From: an uncultured Bacteroidales bacterium | GTDB taxonomy: Bacteria; Bacteroidota; Bacteroidia; Bacteroidales; Bacteroidaceae | Direction of reading: 5' to 3' | DNA: 50,983 nt | NCBI GenBank assembly: GCA_902763885.1 | Contig: CACWTU010000019.1 | Span: 1-50,983 of the forward strand | Part shown: piece after piece, positions 31,933 through 41,396 of the stretch | How positions within the stretch are numbered: position 1 is the first letter of the stretch | How the letters are laid out: every line of letters starts with the position of its first letter | Made by a program: the position numbers and the translations under genes | The notes under the pieces: generated by a model | What the model was told of the DNA's origin: nothing | Databases searched by the model: none | The model's input: only the letters and a program-made list of their open reading frames with translations

Positions 31933-34554
31933 TCAGAATTCCCTGTCCAGTATGTACGGCATGCCCGATGCGGTTATGCCCGCGCCACTGACTTTGTACT
32001 TTTTGCTGTAGGAGTTGTTGTAAAACTCTATCTCGGCACGACCGTTCTCGTCGGCAATAACATTGGGATTCCAATAGAGTGTGCGGCGGTAGTCAACGTC
32101 ACCCTTAACGGCTCCGTTTGGATATTCAGGTGCATAGAACTCATGGCTTGGGCTGAATCCTTGTAACGTAGTGAATCTCTGAGCCAGATTGAATGCATCC
32201 CGGGTACCTGTAATCATGCGCTTCTTATCCTTAAGCTTTAAATCCAAAATCACAAGCCTTTTACTCAAAATACCATCCATTGCCAAAGGACTATACTTTT
32301 TAAGATGAGCCATATATTCCGGAGCAAAATCACCTATATCTTCAATACTATACAGGCCATCGAAAACAAGAATACTCTCTATATCCTGCGTATCAGTAAT
32401 CCATGGCCGGAAGTCGTGTCCTGGAACTTGAAAGCCGTTGCCTCTATGGACATAACATAGTACATCGTGACCGTTTATAGTAAAAGAATCATCGTAATAG
32501 TATTTGTTTTCATCGCCATAGTCTATCGGATAGTGCACAGAATAGCCCTTGTCTATAAGATATCCTCCCAAATCGGTTGAATGTATTCCCTTATCCAGCG
32601 CATCATCGACATCCTTCTCCACATTAAATGACCTGAATGTGAAATAGTCCACATACTTGCGGTCGCCCTTAATACGTACCGCAGGCAACACTATGCCCTC
32701 CTGTTCATTTATTATTGCGGGATAGTTTGCCACATCCATGACTACGGTGTCAGTCTTTACCGTAGCCTTCACAACCGGATGTAACGGTTGCAATTCTTCC
32801 GACAGATACCTCCTGACCGATGGTAGTTTGACGCGTTCTAACAGAATCTTTGTCAGAGGCTGCTTGAGGTTATTATTTGCCTTGGTGACACGTATTGACA
32901 CTTCGCTCTCACCATAGAAATCATTTACGTCAAACCCAAAGTATCCGTCCTTACCAGTAAGTACATGGCCGTACTCCACAGACTCATGGTTTATGGGCGA
33001 TATGACAACGTTAACCTTTACGTTACCCTTGGCATGATCCAGAATAACATGGTCAGTCATTATCATTCCATTCAGGCTCAGCCCTTTTTCCAAACGGCGC
33101 GTCTCAACGAATGTCTTGTTGTCCGTCATATACTCCCAGTCATAGCGTTCCCATCCCTGAACCATGCAGAGCAGGTCCAGATTACGCAGATGTTGCTTGT
33201 CGGCAGACTCAAAATAGTATGATGGATTGTGTATGAATCCCTTCAGGTCCGACGTGAGCAGGAAGTCGGTGAGCAGATTGTCGGCATACTGCGTACCGTA
33301 ATCACCGGCATCGCGTACCGATATACAGAAACGGTCACGGAACGGCTTGCCATCCTTGTCCTTTAACCGGAATGACAGGTGCATCTTTCCGAACGCATCA
33401 TAACGGCGCTTGTCGGCTTTCATCTCTATTACCGGTGGCACGTATTTGACATTGCCGTTATACACGCTACGGGCGGCTAGCACCTCACCATTGGCGGTAA
33501 ACAGCACTATCCGGCACACTCCTGCGGGCCAATTCCTGGTGTCAAATGAGTATCCACCCTCATTTCCGCTCATGGGCAACTCATCAAACATAACCAGTTC
33601 GCCGCGGCAAGTCACAGTAACGCCTATCGTGCTATCGCGACGTGACTGAGTACGGCTTACGGTGAGCTCCAGGTTCTCCCTGCGTGCATCCATATCAGCT
33701 GTCATGACATAACCCTCATCCTTGGCCTGCGGCAGAGATACACGGTAGCGCCTCCCCTCATACTCGAACACCGCCCTATTGCGCTTGCTATCCGGCGTAA
33801 AATCAAACATACCCATTCCCTCATGGCCGCTCTCCGCCACCACCTTACGTCCGTCATCGGTCTCCAGGGTGAGTTTTCCGCTTATCCCCATACCATCCAT
33901 ATCGGTAGCCTTAAAAGCCACGCGGCCCTGCAAACCACGTACCATATTGCCTCCCTCGGGATAGAAAGACACGTTCACGTCATGCAGTCTCTCTTGTCTT
34001 GGCCGCAGTTTGTCAGGGTATGTTGAGTCAGGAAGCATTACGGGGTGTGCGTAGTCACCCTCCTGCTCTGGCTCGCAGTACACTGGCAATACACGCGAGA
34101 ATATAATTCCTGGGTCAAAATTGAGCATGTACTGTGTATATGCCCTAACCTCATAGTAGCCGCTGGGGTATGGACGCACGCCCCTTAACGTTCTGGCCTG
34201 TTCAGTGGAGTAATCCACAAGCTGAATACGCCCGTCAGCCTGACCTGCCACAATCTTGAGCTTTTGCTGCTGCAACAGCACACCGTTTGGCGACAGAAGG
34301 TCAACGTATAGCACGCCCGACTTGGTACGACTCAGATCCGATGAATTGACCACGAACGCCTTGAACCAGATATCATCACCCTGGAAGTAGGCAGTATTAT
34401 CAAACTGTAGATAAACCTTTTCCTGCGGGAACAGCTTATTGAATTGATGGATGTTACCGGCAAAACGCATCATAGCGTCATTATCTGCCCACAAGGTACT
34501 TATACCCAGCAGAAGGAAGCACACTAAACAATAAACCATCCTTCTCATAAGCAA
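31933..34554 (-). CDS. large secreted MG2-domain protein
   Basis: 873 residues. Signal peptide in the first 24 residues (ending GISTLWADND; starts at 34554 or at M3 34548 are both possible). The N-terminal domain FPQEKVYLQFDNTAYFQGDDIWFKAFVV matches the MG2 (macroglobulin) domain widespread in Bacteroidetes. Beta-sandwich regions follow (SGKLTLETDDGRKVVAESG; YGHVLTGKDGYFGFDVNDFYGES). A late stretch ILVFDGLYSIEDIGDFAP resembles a TonB-plug-like fold, and the C-terminus ends with EIEFYNNSYSKKYKVSGAGITASGMPY. There is no thioester CxEQ motif, so it is not a trapping alpha-2-macroglobulin. It has its own consensus promoter at 34615-34646. Confidence 0.85.
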   Translation of the reverse strand: MLMRRMVYCLVCFLLLGISTLWADNDAMMRFAGNIHQFNKLFPQEKVYLQFDNTAYFQGDDIWFKAFVVNSSDLSRTKSGVLYVDLLSPNGVLLQQQKLKIVAGQADGRIQLVDYSTEQARTLRGVRPYPSGYYEVRAYTQYMLNFDPGIIFSRVLPVYCEPEQEGDYAHPVMLPDSTYPDKLRPRQERLHDVNVSFYPEGGNMVRGLQGRVAFKATDMDGMGISGKLTLETDDGRKVVAESGHEGMGMFDFTPDSKRNRAVFEYEGRRYRVSLPQAKDEGYVMTADMDARRENLELTVSRTQSRRDSTIGVTVTCRGELVMFDELPMSGNEGGYSFDTRNWPAGVCRIVLFTANGEVLAARSVYNGNVKYVPPVIEMKADKRRYDAFGKMHLSFRLKDKDGKPFRDRFCISVRDAGDYGTQYADNLLTDFLLTSDLKGFIHNPSYYFESADKQHLRNLDLLCMVQGWERYDWEYMTDNKTFVETRRLEKGLSLNGMIMTDHVILDHAKGNVKVNVVISPINHESVEYGHVLTGKDGYFGFDVNDFYGESEVSIRVTKANNNLKQPLTKILLERVKLPSVRRYLSEELQPLHPVVKATVKTDTVVMDVANYPAIINEQEGIVLPAVRIKGDRKYVDYFTFRSFNVEKDVDDALDKGIHSTDLGGYLIDKGYSVHYPIDYGDENKYYYDDSFTINGHDVLCYVHRGNGFQVPGHDFRPWITDTQDIESILVFDGLYSIEDIGDFAPEYMAHLKKYSPLAMDGILSKRLVILDLKLKDKKRMITGTRDAFNLAQRFTTLQGFSPSHEFYAPEYPNGAVKGDVDYRRTLYWNPNVIADENGRAEIEFYNNSYSKKYKVSGAGITASGMPYILDREF

Positions 34555-34614
34555 ATAGTTCTTTGCAAATCTTTACTGACCATACTCAGCAACGCAGTCC
34601 AGACCCGTTATGCG

Positions 34615-34646
34615 CAAATATAACAAATTGATTTTTTAAAATCAAA
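34615..34646 (-). promoter_or_regulatory. consensus Bacteroidetes promoter of the MG2 gene
   Basis: On the minus strand TTTG (34643-34646), exactly 20 bases, then TATATTTG (34615-34622): a full match to -33/-7. Expected start of transcription near 34608, about 55 bases before the ATG. It lies in the 105-base gap behind the O-antigen-ligase-like gene. Confidence 0.75.
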
Positions 34647-34659
34647 AGTTGTATAACAA

Positions 34660-36264
34660 TCAGTTTATTTTCATCATTTTACGACGTACATCCAATCGCA
34701 TGGCTCTCGTATCATGAGACTGTACCTTAACTGGTCTATCCAAAATATTGTTACCAAATTCCACCATTTTTAATGTATCGTTTTGTTCCTCAAATATCCA
34801 GAACAAACGATATAATGGGGCAATACGTGAAGGACACATATTCGCTGCCATTGTGTAATGCATATAAGCCTCATCCATCATTCCCAGTTTTTGACAAGCA
34901 CTACCCAGAAGTAATTCCGTATCATAGCTGGAAAGATTGTCTCTACTCCTTTTTGCTTCGGCAATGGCAGATTCATAGTCTTCGGCATAATAACTCACAA
35001 CGGCCTTGCTGTATTGGTAGCGCGGATTATTTTCCAACACCTTGTCTATAGATGGCAGAATGTCCTTCCTTATTTCAATGGCAGACTTCTTATCATCATT
35101 GAGCTTTTCGTAAACGCACTTCCATCCTACCAAAGCAGAATGCCAGCGGGTTAAATATACGATTGATATTATAGATACTGATAAAACCGCCAGCCATACC
35201 ACCCTATTGTTTAAGAACTGGAATCTCCATGTCTGCTTTAACAGAATGAGAACAAAACAGACCAGCGCCACAATGGTCATGGGATATCTGAATGGATATG
35301 AGAATAATGAAATTACGCAGATTGAGCATAGCTCCATAAGCAGGAATATGCGGAATACTCCCCTCCTCTTTAATGACCGAATAAAAGCATATAATATCAG
35401 TGATATTATAATAGCGAGTCCCACAACACCGTAATTAACAGTCACAAGCATATATTCCGATAGCGGGTGCGTTACATTGTCCGAGAGCATCAACGTATCA
35501 ATATCAGTGCAATCCTTCAGATATTCAGCCTGGTACAGCATATACTCTCTATCAAATCCGTGAGGGCCGTGTCCTAACAACGGATTATCAGCAACCATAC
35601 GCAAACACGTGTTTATAATTACTGCTCGGCCACTTGTGGAGGCTCTCTTGTGGAAGGAAAGGATACAAACTCCGCACACCACAGCCACAAGCAATACTGC
35701 CATAGAGAGTATCCATATGCGTTTACTTCCTTTTTCCTTTATCTTAAAAAGCAACCAGAGTATAGCCGATGTTGACAAGGCTATAAGTCCGGCACGTGAC
35801 TGGACGACAAACAGTACCACCATATCAATGACAAATACAATCAATACAGGCACATCCCTATAATTGATGCTATGTGTTGCAAGTATTGCAAATGGAAATG
35901 TTACGCAAAACTGCGCAGCCACTCCTGCAGGATTGTCAAAATCCGCTACATACCGGAACGGATCACCGCTTAATGCAGCCATTCCCGTCATTTGCAGCAG
36001 GCAAAAGACCGCCACAATAACATTGGCCGCTGTCATAATAACAGAGCAAGCCTGGACATCAGGGCTTATTCTGAAACCAGGCTTGATGGTATGAAACAAT
36101 GATACTATGGCGGCACTAATTGATACAACTGCTACGGCTCCTATCCACTTTCCAGTTATCTGCCACTCAAATACATTATGAATTAGTGAAAAACTGGCAG
36201 CAAGACAAATACATCCAAATAAAACATTGCTGACATTAAACTTACAGCCATACCTCGTTGCCAT
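34660..36264 (-). CDS. O-antigen ligase-like membrane protein with C-terminal TPR
   Basis: 534 residues. About ten membrane segments occupy residues 10-390. A Wzy_C/WaaL-type periplasmic loop contains CLRMVADNPLLGHGPHGFDREYMLYQAEY and DNVTHPLSEYMLVTVNYGVVGLA; the GxGPxGF and H..P.S/N motifs are typical of this superfamily. Residues about 410-534 form TPR-like helices (YQYSKAVVSYYAEDYESAIAEAKRSRDN; LLGSACQKLGMMDEAYMHYTMAANMCP). Members attach or polymerise glycans on the periplasmic side; with no LPS cluster here, it may act on a surface protein or lipoprotein made by its neighbours. The gap to the upstream FISUMP gene is 28 bases, so co-transcription is likely. Confidence 0.88.
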   Translation of the reverse strand: MATRYGCKFNVSNVLFGCICLAASFSLIHNVFEWQITGKWIGAVAVVSISAAIVSLFHTIKPGFRISPDVQACSVIMTAANVIVAVFCLLQMTGMAALSGDPFRYVADFDNPAGVAAQFCVTFPFAILATHSINYRDVPVLIVFVIDMVVLFVVQSRAGLIALSTSAILWLLFKIKEKGSKRIWILSMAVLLVAVVCGVCILSFHKRASTSGRAVIINTCLRMVADNPLLGHGPHGFDREYMLYQAEYLKDCTDIDTLMLSDNVTHPLSEYMLVTVNYGVVGLAIIISLILYAFIRSLKRRGVFRIFLLMELCSICVISLFSYPFRYPMTIVALVCFVLILLKQTWRFQFLNNRVVWLAVLSVSIISIVYLTRWHSALVGWKCVYEKLNDDKKSAIEIRKDILPSIDKVLENNPRYQYSKAVVSYYAEDYESAIAEAKRSRDNLSSYDTELLLGSACQKLGMMDEAYMHYTMAANMCPSRIAPLYRLFWIFEEQNDTLKMVEFGNNILDRPVKVQSHDTRAMRLDVRRKMMKIN

Positions 36265-36292
36265 CAGTTTCTTTGTTTAAACTTACTGCATA

Positions 36293-37690
36293 TTATTCCG
36301 GCATATTGGAATCCCACACCGGGCGGATTCTGGCAGATAGTTCACGCCACCTACTCCAGATATCCATTTTACGGTAATCAACCTTCTGAATGGGGCCGCT
36401 GGAAGCATATTTCCTTGTATAATAAATAAAACTATACGCTTGTCCGTAGTCTTCACTCAAGGTTCCAGTCCAAAAAAACATCTCATCTTCAAGTTCAATA
36501 TAATTACCGTTAGGTCCAACAATCTTTACCGCATAAGCTTCATCTTGATAATAATTATTAGAAGATGGATACCAATATTTACAAGACATAAGAGTAGTCA
36601 TCTTCATATCGCAATTGTCCATAAGCTCCTCAACCTCCTCCTTACGTGGAAGCCTCCATTTACCGCCAAGAAGCGCATGTGCCACATCATATTTGGTTCC
36701 ACTTATATCAGTTCCTATATCCGTATAACTGCCAGTAGCCTGTTCCAAATAATCATACTTACTCCTTTCATCGTTTTCAAAAGAGTCATGCATAGCAAGT
36801 TTAAATGAGCCCCACCTAAAGTATAGATCATCTTTGCATATATCAACATTAAACTCCCATTCACCCAGTGTACAGTTTGCCCACTTAATTCCGCTCGTAA
36901 GACCAAGATCCACATACATCTTGTCCGATGTAAGCGTTGAGAACTCTTTATCCTGACTATATATCAATATAGGTTCTCCGTCTGAACCTGCATATTGAAC
37001 ATAGGCCTTGCAATAATATGTTTTATCAGGCTTAAGACCGTTCATAGTAATGCTGAAACAACTCATATCTTTTATCTGGGCAATGGATAAAGCGGAGTCT
37101 AAATCGCCTCCCTGAGTTTCAGAAACGACTATCCCTGCTCTACAATAGGAAGCATCATTTGCATCGATCACTATGCTTCCGCTGACAGTTACGTCAATAT
37201 AATGAATATCCTCTATCTTGAGATTATTAAACACAGGATTGAAAACGGAGGTGGTAAATGTGGACATAGGGCTTATCTTACGCTTTGATGCATCCATTCC
37301 CTGCGAGAACAGACAGAAACTGTACTCTGTTTCAGGACTAAGTCCTTTAATAACACCTGTAAATGACTCACCTTTGAATCCTTCCTTGAAAATGAGTATC
37401 TGGCAATCCGGCTGGTCATTGCCGTCAAGCCATGACTTGAATACAGTCTCGGCTTCTACGGACTCAGGACAATACATTATACCATTCTTGCCCAATGCTA
37501 TGTCAACGGTGGTAATATCCTTGAATGTTCCACTTATAGTGGCAGAAAAGGCAGTTGGAGTGACATCGCCCAGAGTTATATCACTTGAATTCATAACCAG
37601 TTCTGAACCGGTCTTTTCATCACCGCAAGATAAGCAAAAGACAGACGTAATTGCCCAAAAGACGCTAATACATTCCAACTTTATTCTCAT
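36293..37690 (-). CDS. FISUMP-domain surface lipoprotein with fibronectin-like repeats
   Basis: About 465 residues from ATG 37690 (MRIKLECISVFWAITSVFCLSC), which yields a proper lipobox; an in-frame start at 37744 adds 18 residues and hides it. Two beta-sandwich repeats follow (FSATISGTFKDITTVDIALGKNG.., VTVSGSIVIDANDASYCRAGIVVS..YYCKAYVQYAG). The C-terminal domain YVDLGLTSGIKWANCTLGEW..GGKWRLPRKEEVEELMDNC is the FISUMP (Fibrobacter succinogenes major paralogous) domain. Likely exposed on the cell surface; ligand unknown. Part of the 40830-34660 minus-strand run. Confidence 0.88.
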   Translation of the reverse strand: MRIKLECISVFWAITSVFCLSCGDEKTGSELVMNSSDITLGDVTPTAFSATISGTFKDITTVDIALGKNGIMYCPESVEAETVFKSWLDGNDQPDCQILIFKEGFKGESFTGVIKGLSPETEYSFCLFSQGMDASKRKISPMSTFTTSVFNPVFNNLKIEDIHYIDVTVSGSIVIDANDASYCRAGIVVSETQGGDLDSALSIAQIKDMSCFSITMNGLKPDKTYYCKAYVQYAGSDGEPILIYSQDKEFSTLTSDKMYVDLGLTSGIKWANCTLGEWEFNVDICKDDLYFRWGSFKLAMHDSFENDERSKYDYLEQATGSYTDIGTDISGTKYDVAHALLGGKWRLPRKEEVEELMDNCDMKMTTLMSCKYWYPSSNNYYQDEAYAVKIVGPNGNYIELEDEMFFWTGTLSEDYGQAYSFIYYTRKYASSGPIQKVDYRKMDIWSRWRELSARIRPVWDSNMPE

Positions 37691-37821
37691 AATAATTCTT
37701 GTTATGCTTTGTATTATTGATATGTATCCTGTAATAACGCACAATTATTTAAAAACATAGGAATTATGAATTGCAATAGCAACTCTATTATTTCATAAAC
37801 GATGGTTTATTCATGAAATCA

Positions 37822-38847
37822 CTAATCATTTGGATTTTGTGGTTTTGGGAAAGCAACCTGCCCATATCTTGGTGAAACAGTACTATTTTGTTCTACCAAA
37901 CGACCACAACCAGCTATTATTCTATTAGCAAAGCCTTCTGGACTTTCTAAATTCATATTAAACGGATTATTTCCATCATATATATTCAATCCATTTTTGG
38001 GTCCGGCCCATATTGCATAACGGAATTTATATGTACTTGTATTACCTGGGCTTAAATCCCTTTTGTCATAGTAAGTATCATAAAGTACTTCATCTGTTAC
38101 ATATCTAATACGAGTAAATTTTACATGGTCTACAGCAAATGTAGAACTTGTGTTATAGTATATAGAATCATCATCTGAATAATGATATTGATAAACTATA
38201 CGCCACTTACCTTTGACTTCCCATTCAATTCCAGACCTTGCTAATACGCAATTATTTTGTATATATTCAACACAATCATTTCCACTATCTCCAACACCAT
38301 TTATCATTTCCGTATTGTTCAAAGCTCTTGAGAAACTTTCTTTCTTGTAATGAGATAATGTTGACATGTTATACAACATGTTATCATACCTAAGTTCTCC
38401 TGTTCTCTTATTAAAGAATGCCAATGAGTTGTATTTATTATCATCATACTGCCATGTAAGCTCCACAATATCAAAATCATCAGCCTCTTCAAGTAAGTCG
38501 TTAATAGTATTAAAGACAGGAATGGTGTCAAAGAAGTAATTTGCAGAGTCTCTCATCAATTGACCATAAGTAACAACAGTAAAAACAGAATCTAATTTAG
38601 AATAAACTGGAAAGAAGCCATACTTATCACCAAGGAAAAGATCTCTGTCTATACTGATGTCCTTCATAAACTGCATATTAGTGATTTTGATACCACGGTC
38701 TGAGAAAACCGTCTGATTATCAGTTATTATTTCGCTTAGCGAAGTTTCCCAACTGCAGTCATTTTTAAATGACGGAAAATAATCACTGTCATTGGAACAG
38801 GCTGAAAGAATAATGCCTGTTGTAATTAATAATAGTCCTTTCTTCAT
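37822..38847 (-). CDS. AT-rich lipoprotein of unknown function
   Basis: 341 residues. Signal MKKGLLLITTGIILSAC with lipobox LSAC (Cys17). The mature protein is rich in Asp, Asn and Tyr (HYSDDDSIYYNTSSTFAVDHVKF). I do not recognise a fold; the Trp/Tyr spacing (ELTWQYDDNKYNSLAFFN; KGKWRIVYQYHYS) suggests beta structure. Codon use is visibly more AT-rich than in genes at 1-31 kb, suggesting recent acquisition. It sits 21 bases behind the transglutaminase-like gene and 131 bases before the FISUMP ATG, so probably the same transcript. Confidence 0.85.
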   Translation of the reverse strand: MKKGLLLITTGIILSACSNDSDYFPSFKNDCSWETSLSEIITDNQTVFSDRGIKITNMQFMKDISIDRDLFLGDKYGFFPVYSKLDSVFTVVTYGQLMRDSANYFFDTIPVFNTINDLLEEADDFDIVELTWQYDDNKYNSLAFFNKRTGELRYDNMLYNMSTLSHYKKESFSRALNNTEMINGVGDSGNDCVEYIQNNCVLARSGIEWEVKGKWRIVYQYHYSDDDSIYYNTSSTFAVDHVKFTRIRYVTDEVLYDTYYDKRDLSPGNTSTYKFRYAIWAGPKNGLNIYDGNNPFNMNLESPEGFANRIIAGCGRLVEQNSTVSPRYGQVAFPKPQNPND

Positions 38848-38868
38848 TTTATTATATATTTAATAATA

Positions 38869-40830
38869 TTACCACCATTCTATCTCACCGTCCTTTATGC
38901 GAAAGGGACGCTCATCCATGCCACGGCTACGGTTATGCAACCATATCAGAGCTCCAGTAGGAATGCCATCATAATGCAGACTGTTGTCACGTGCAATACT
39001 AATGTCATGAGTTATCCAGAAATTGCCATCCCAATATCTAAGCTCGTATTCATCACCGGGATGTATGTCATTATCATCTCCCCTTGGAACTAACCGTACA
39101 TAGCTTACACTTTGTGGTCGGCCCATGTCCATGCCCACCCAGTTGCCGTCAGCACTCCCTGTTTCGAAATTACTGAGCCAGTCACCATCGAAAGCCTTTC
39201 CTGCATTCGCACTATTTTGTTCATCGCTACTGATAGGTGTTCCATTCATCCTTACCGTATCCATATTAAAAAATGCCAGCTCTGCTATACTGCCGTATGA
39301 ACCGTCGGGAGACAAATAGCGCCAGTATCTATATGGCTTGTCCAGATTAACAGGAATCTTGTCCGGTATCGTCAAGGAATCAATCGTATAGAGTGTAACG
39401 ATATTGCTGAAATCAGGGCTGTTTGATGCTTGTATTGAACCTCCAAGTATCCTTTTGCGCATGGCTACCACATTCTCTGATGAGTAGTACTTACGGTGAA
39501 CATCAACACTGCCAGTATTCTTGTAGTTGGTATAGATATACTCTACGCTTCCGTCTTTTTGAATAATGAAAGGCCATGAAACAGGTACAAGATCTTTTCC
39601 GTCATATCCCAGTGTGAAATAGAGTATGTTACGGCCCATATTCTTAAATGTAACCTTTCCTTTCTTTACCACACCATAATCTATCAACGTCCAATATGAT
39701 TCATTGCCTCTAAAGGTCGCTATATATGCATAATCCTCAACCAGCTTGACGTTGTTGCGCAGTTTTACAGTAACATCGGTGGTCTTGTAATACTGGTCGG
39801 TCACGTCATGTGCAAACATGCTGAATGGATATTGATATACGGAATTGTTATGGTATGCCACCCTCTCCCTGTTTATGGCGTACTGCTGACGATAGACCTT
39901 GGGTATGCGCTGATGCGGGAAGAATGGACTACCAGGAACAGACGATATATCCCACTCAGAGCGCATCATGTCACCGTTGTCATTTAGGAGCGTATACCAT
40001 GTGTGTCCTGCACGATAACGGCCCCATGACGGGGTTTCTTCAATTACGACCGGTATACCATAACTACGGAATGTCAGTACACCCAGATTTACATAATCGG
40101 CACACGCTCCATATGTCATATGAGCCAAAGTAGATGCACTGCGCATTGGATAGCCTGAACGGTTATACATACCCACAGGCTTAACCCTCCATGCCACCTC
40201 GCTGCGTATAGTGTTGACGGCACGGAACGGAGAGTCATAACTTTCATCATCATAGTCCATGTGTGCCACATTCCACCAGAAAATCTGGCGCATAGTGTCA
40301 CGCCAACAGTCAAAGCTTTGAAGTTCCACGCACTTGTAGGGCAGAATGTACTCGCAGAACTCGTCAAAGGTGAGATGCTTGGCCCATCTTTCATTCTCCC
40401 ACACCTCAAATGACTTGTCTATGTTATAAATAAGATAATCAGCTGTTATTATGCGGGCATCCTGAATGAGATTATCATTAAGACCATAAAAACGGTTGTC
40501 GGAAAGATACAGAAGTGAGTCTCTCTGCTGTTTGGGCGAAAGGTCGGACCTGAACAACTGTAGTGCTAGCTCGTAGTATTGTTCTATTTCCTTTCTGTTC
40601 TTGTATGACACGTGACCGGGCATGTTCTCTATTAGGAAGTGGGCGGCTGCTAGTTTAAGGGAATCGTCCTTGTAGTGTTCCATTACGGTTTCCAACTCAC
40701 CACGGTTGGGGCCGGAAACCTGATATGCATACTCAAGTGCATCATACTCATGGGAGCATGATGCGAACATTATTGTGAATAACAATGTCACAATGACTAC
40801 TAATGTCACTAATTTATAAAAGTATTTCAC
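38869..40830 (-). CDS. lipoprotein with transglutaminase-like and discoidin-like domains
   Basis: 653 residues. Signal and lipobox MKYFYKLVTLVVIVTLLFTIMFASC (Cys25). A helical N-terminal part precedes a transglutaminase/papain-like core with a candidate Cys-His-Asp triad: YGACADYVNLGVLTFRSYGIPVV, AGHTWYTLL, SEWDISS. Beta-rich segments follow, and a C-terminal domain (about 520-640) looks like F5/8 type C (DEQNSANAGKAFDGDWLSNFE; WVGMDMGRPQSVSYVRLVPRGD), a carbohydrate-binding fold. It may cut or cross-link surface proteins or peptidoglycan peptides. First gene of the 40830-34660 run; a long AT-rich leader region (566 bases) precedes it. Confidence 0.87.
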   Translation of the reverse strand: MKYFYKLVTLVVIVTLLFTIMFASCSHEYDALEYAYQVSGPNRGELETVMEHYKDDSLKLAAAHFLIENMPGHVSYKNRKEIEQYYELALQLFRSDLSPKQQRDSLLYLSDNRFYGLNDNLIQDARIITADYLIYNIDKSFEVWENERWAKHLTFDEFCEYILPYKCVELQSFDCWRDTMRQIFWWNVAHMDYDDESYDSPFRAVNTIRSEVAWRVKPVGMYNRSGYPMRSASTLAHMTYGACADYVNLGVLTFRSYGIPVVIEETPSWGRYRAGHTWYTLLNDNGDMMRSEWDISSVPGSPFFPHQRIPKVYRQQYAINRERVAYHNNSVYQYPFSMFAHDVTDQYYKTTDVTVKLRNNVKLVEDYAYIATFRGNESYWTLIDYGVVKKGKVTFKNMGRNILYFTLGYDGKDLVPVSWPFIIQKDGSVEYIYTNYKNTGSVDVHRKYYSSENVVAMRKRILGGSIQASNSPDFSNIVTLYTIDSLTIPDKIPVNLDKPYRYWRYLSPDGSYGSIAELAFFNMDTVRMNGTPISSDEQNSANAGKAFDGDWLSNFETGSADGNWVGMDMGRPQSVSYVRLVPRGDDNDIHPGDEYELRYWDGNFWITHDISIARDNSLHYDGIPTGALIWLHNRSRGMDERPFRIKDGEIEWW

Positions 40831-41310
40831 CCAACTAATAGTTTATATTCTTGCTTCGCATTTACATATCAAATGAACTGTCCAATCTCCACAGGCTTCA
40901 TCTTATAGGAATCTACTTCATTTCCAATCATAATTTCTGAAAGATCGACATGAACTAAAAAGAAAATAGATGTCTAAGCCATCATACCTAAGGATTTAGA
41001 TACAGAATCCTGTCGATATTATACCGGAAAAAAATATTATCCTCCATACAAAAATTCTCTATCTGCTTTAAGATTACTTTTGTGATCTAAACCAACTGTT
41101 GGAATACAATGACTTTCAAATAATTGTTTATTATCGGTCAAAATGTCACCAAGCAATGTTCCCACAAATAATAATCTTCATTTATTGATGAAAAGAAATC
41201 GCTACCATTATAGCAAGACTTCAAAGCGTAAAATATACTCCCAATCCTCATATAGCGTATTAAAAAAATAATTTGCCAAAAACCATATCAATTCACAATA
41301 TATATTATGA

Positions 41311-41318
41311 CAAATGTA
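41311..41318 (-). promoter_or_regulatory. candidate -7 box for the transglutaminase-like gene run
   Basis: In the 566-base gap 40831-41396 the only clear TAnnTTTG on the minus strand is TACATTTG at 41311-41318, implying a leader of about 470 bases. The rest of the gap is AT-rich, without a credible gene or stable hairpin that I could find. Confidence 0.4.
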
Positions 41319-41352
41319 CACTCTCTTAATACAACCGGAATCAATTTAATAC

Positions 41353-41368
41353 GGGACAAAAATGGGAC
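41353..41368. promoter_or_regulatory. direct-repeat operator candidate GGGAC-N6-GGGAC (distal copy)
   Basis: GGGACAAAAATGGGAC: two GGGAC half-sites in direct orientation, 11 bases centre to centre, one helical turn. The identical 16-mer occurs at 43121-43136. This copy lies 35 bases upstream of the candidate -7 box at 41311-41318, a position suited to an activator of the minus-strand run below it. Confidence 0.6.
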
Positions 41369-41396
41369 GAAATGGAAAGAACTATAAATAAACGAG

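Noticed and set aside
40831-41396. A hidden gene or riboswitch in the 566-base gap
   Set aside because: No open frame of credible composition and no stable long stem seen; only the -7 box and GGGAC repeat are supported.
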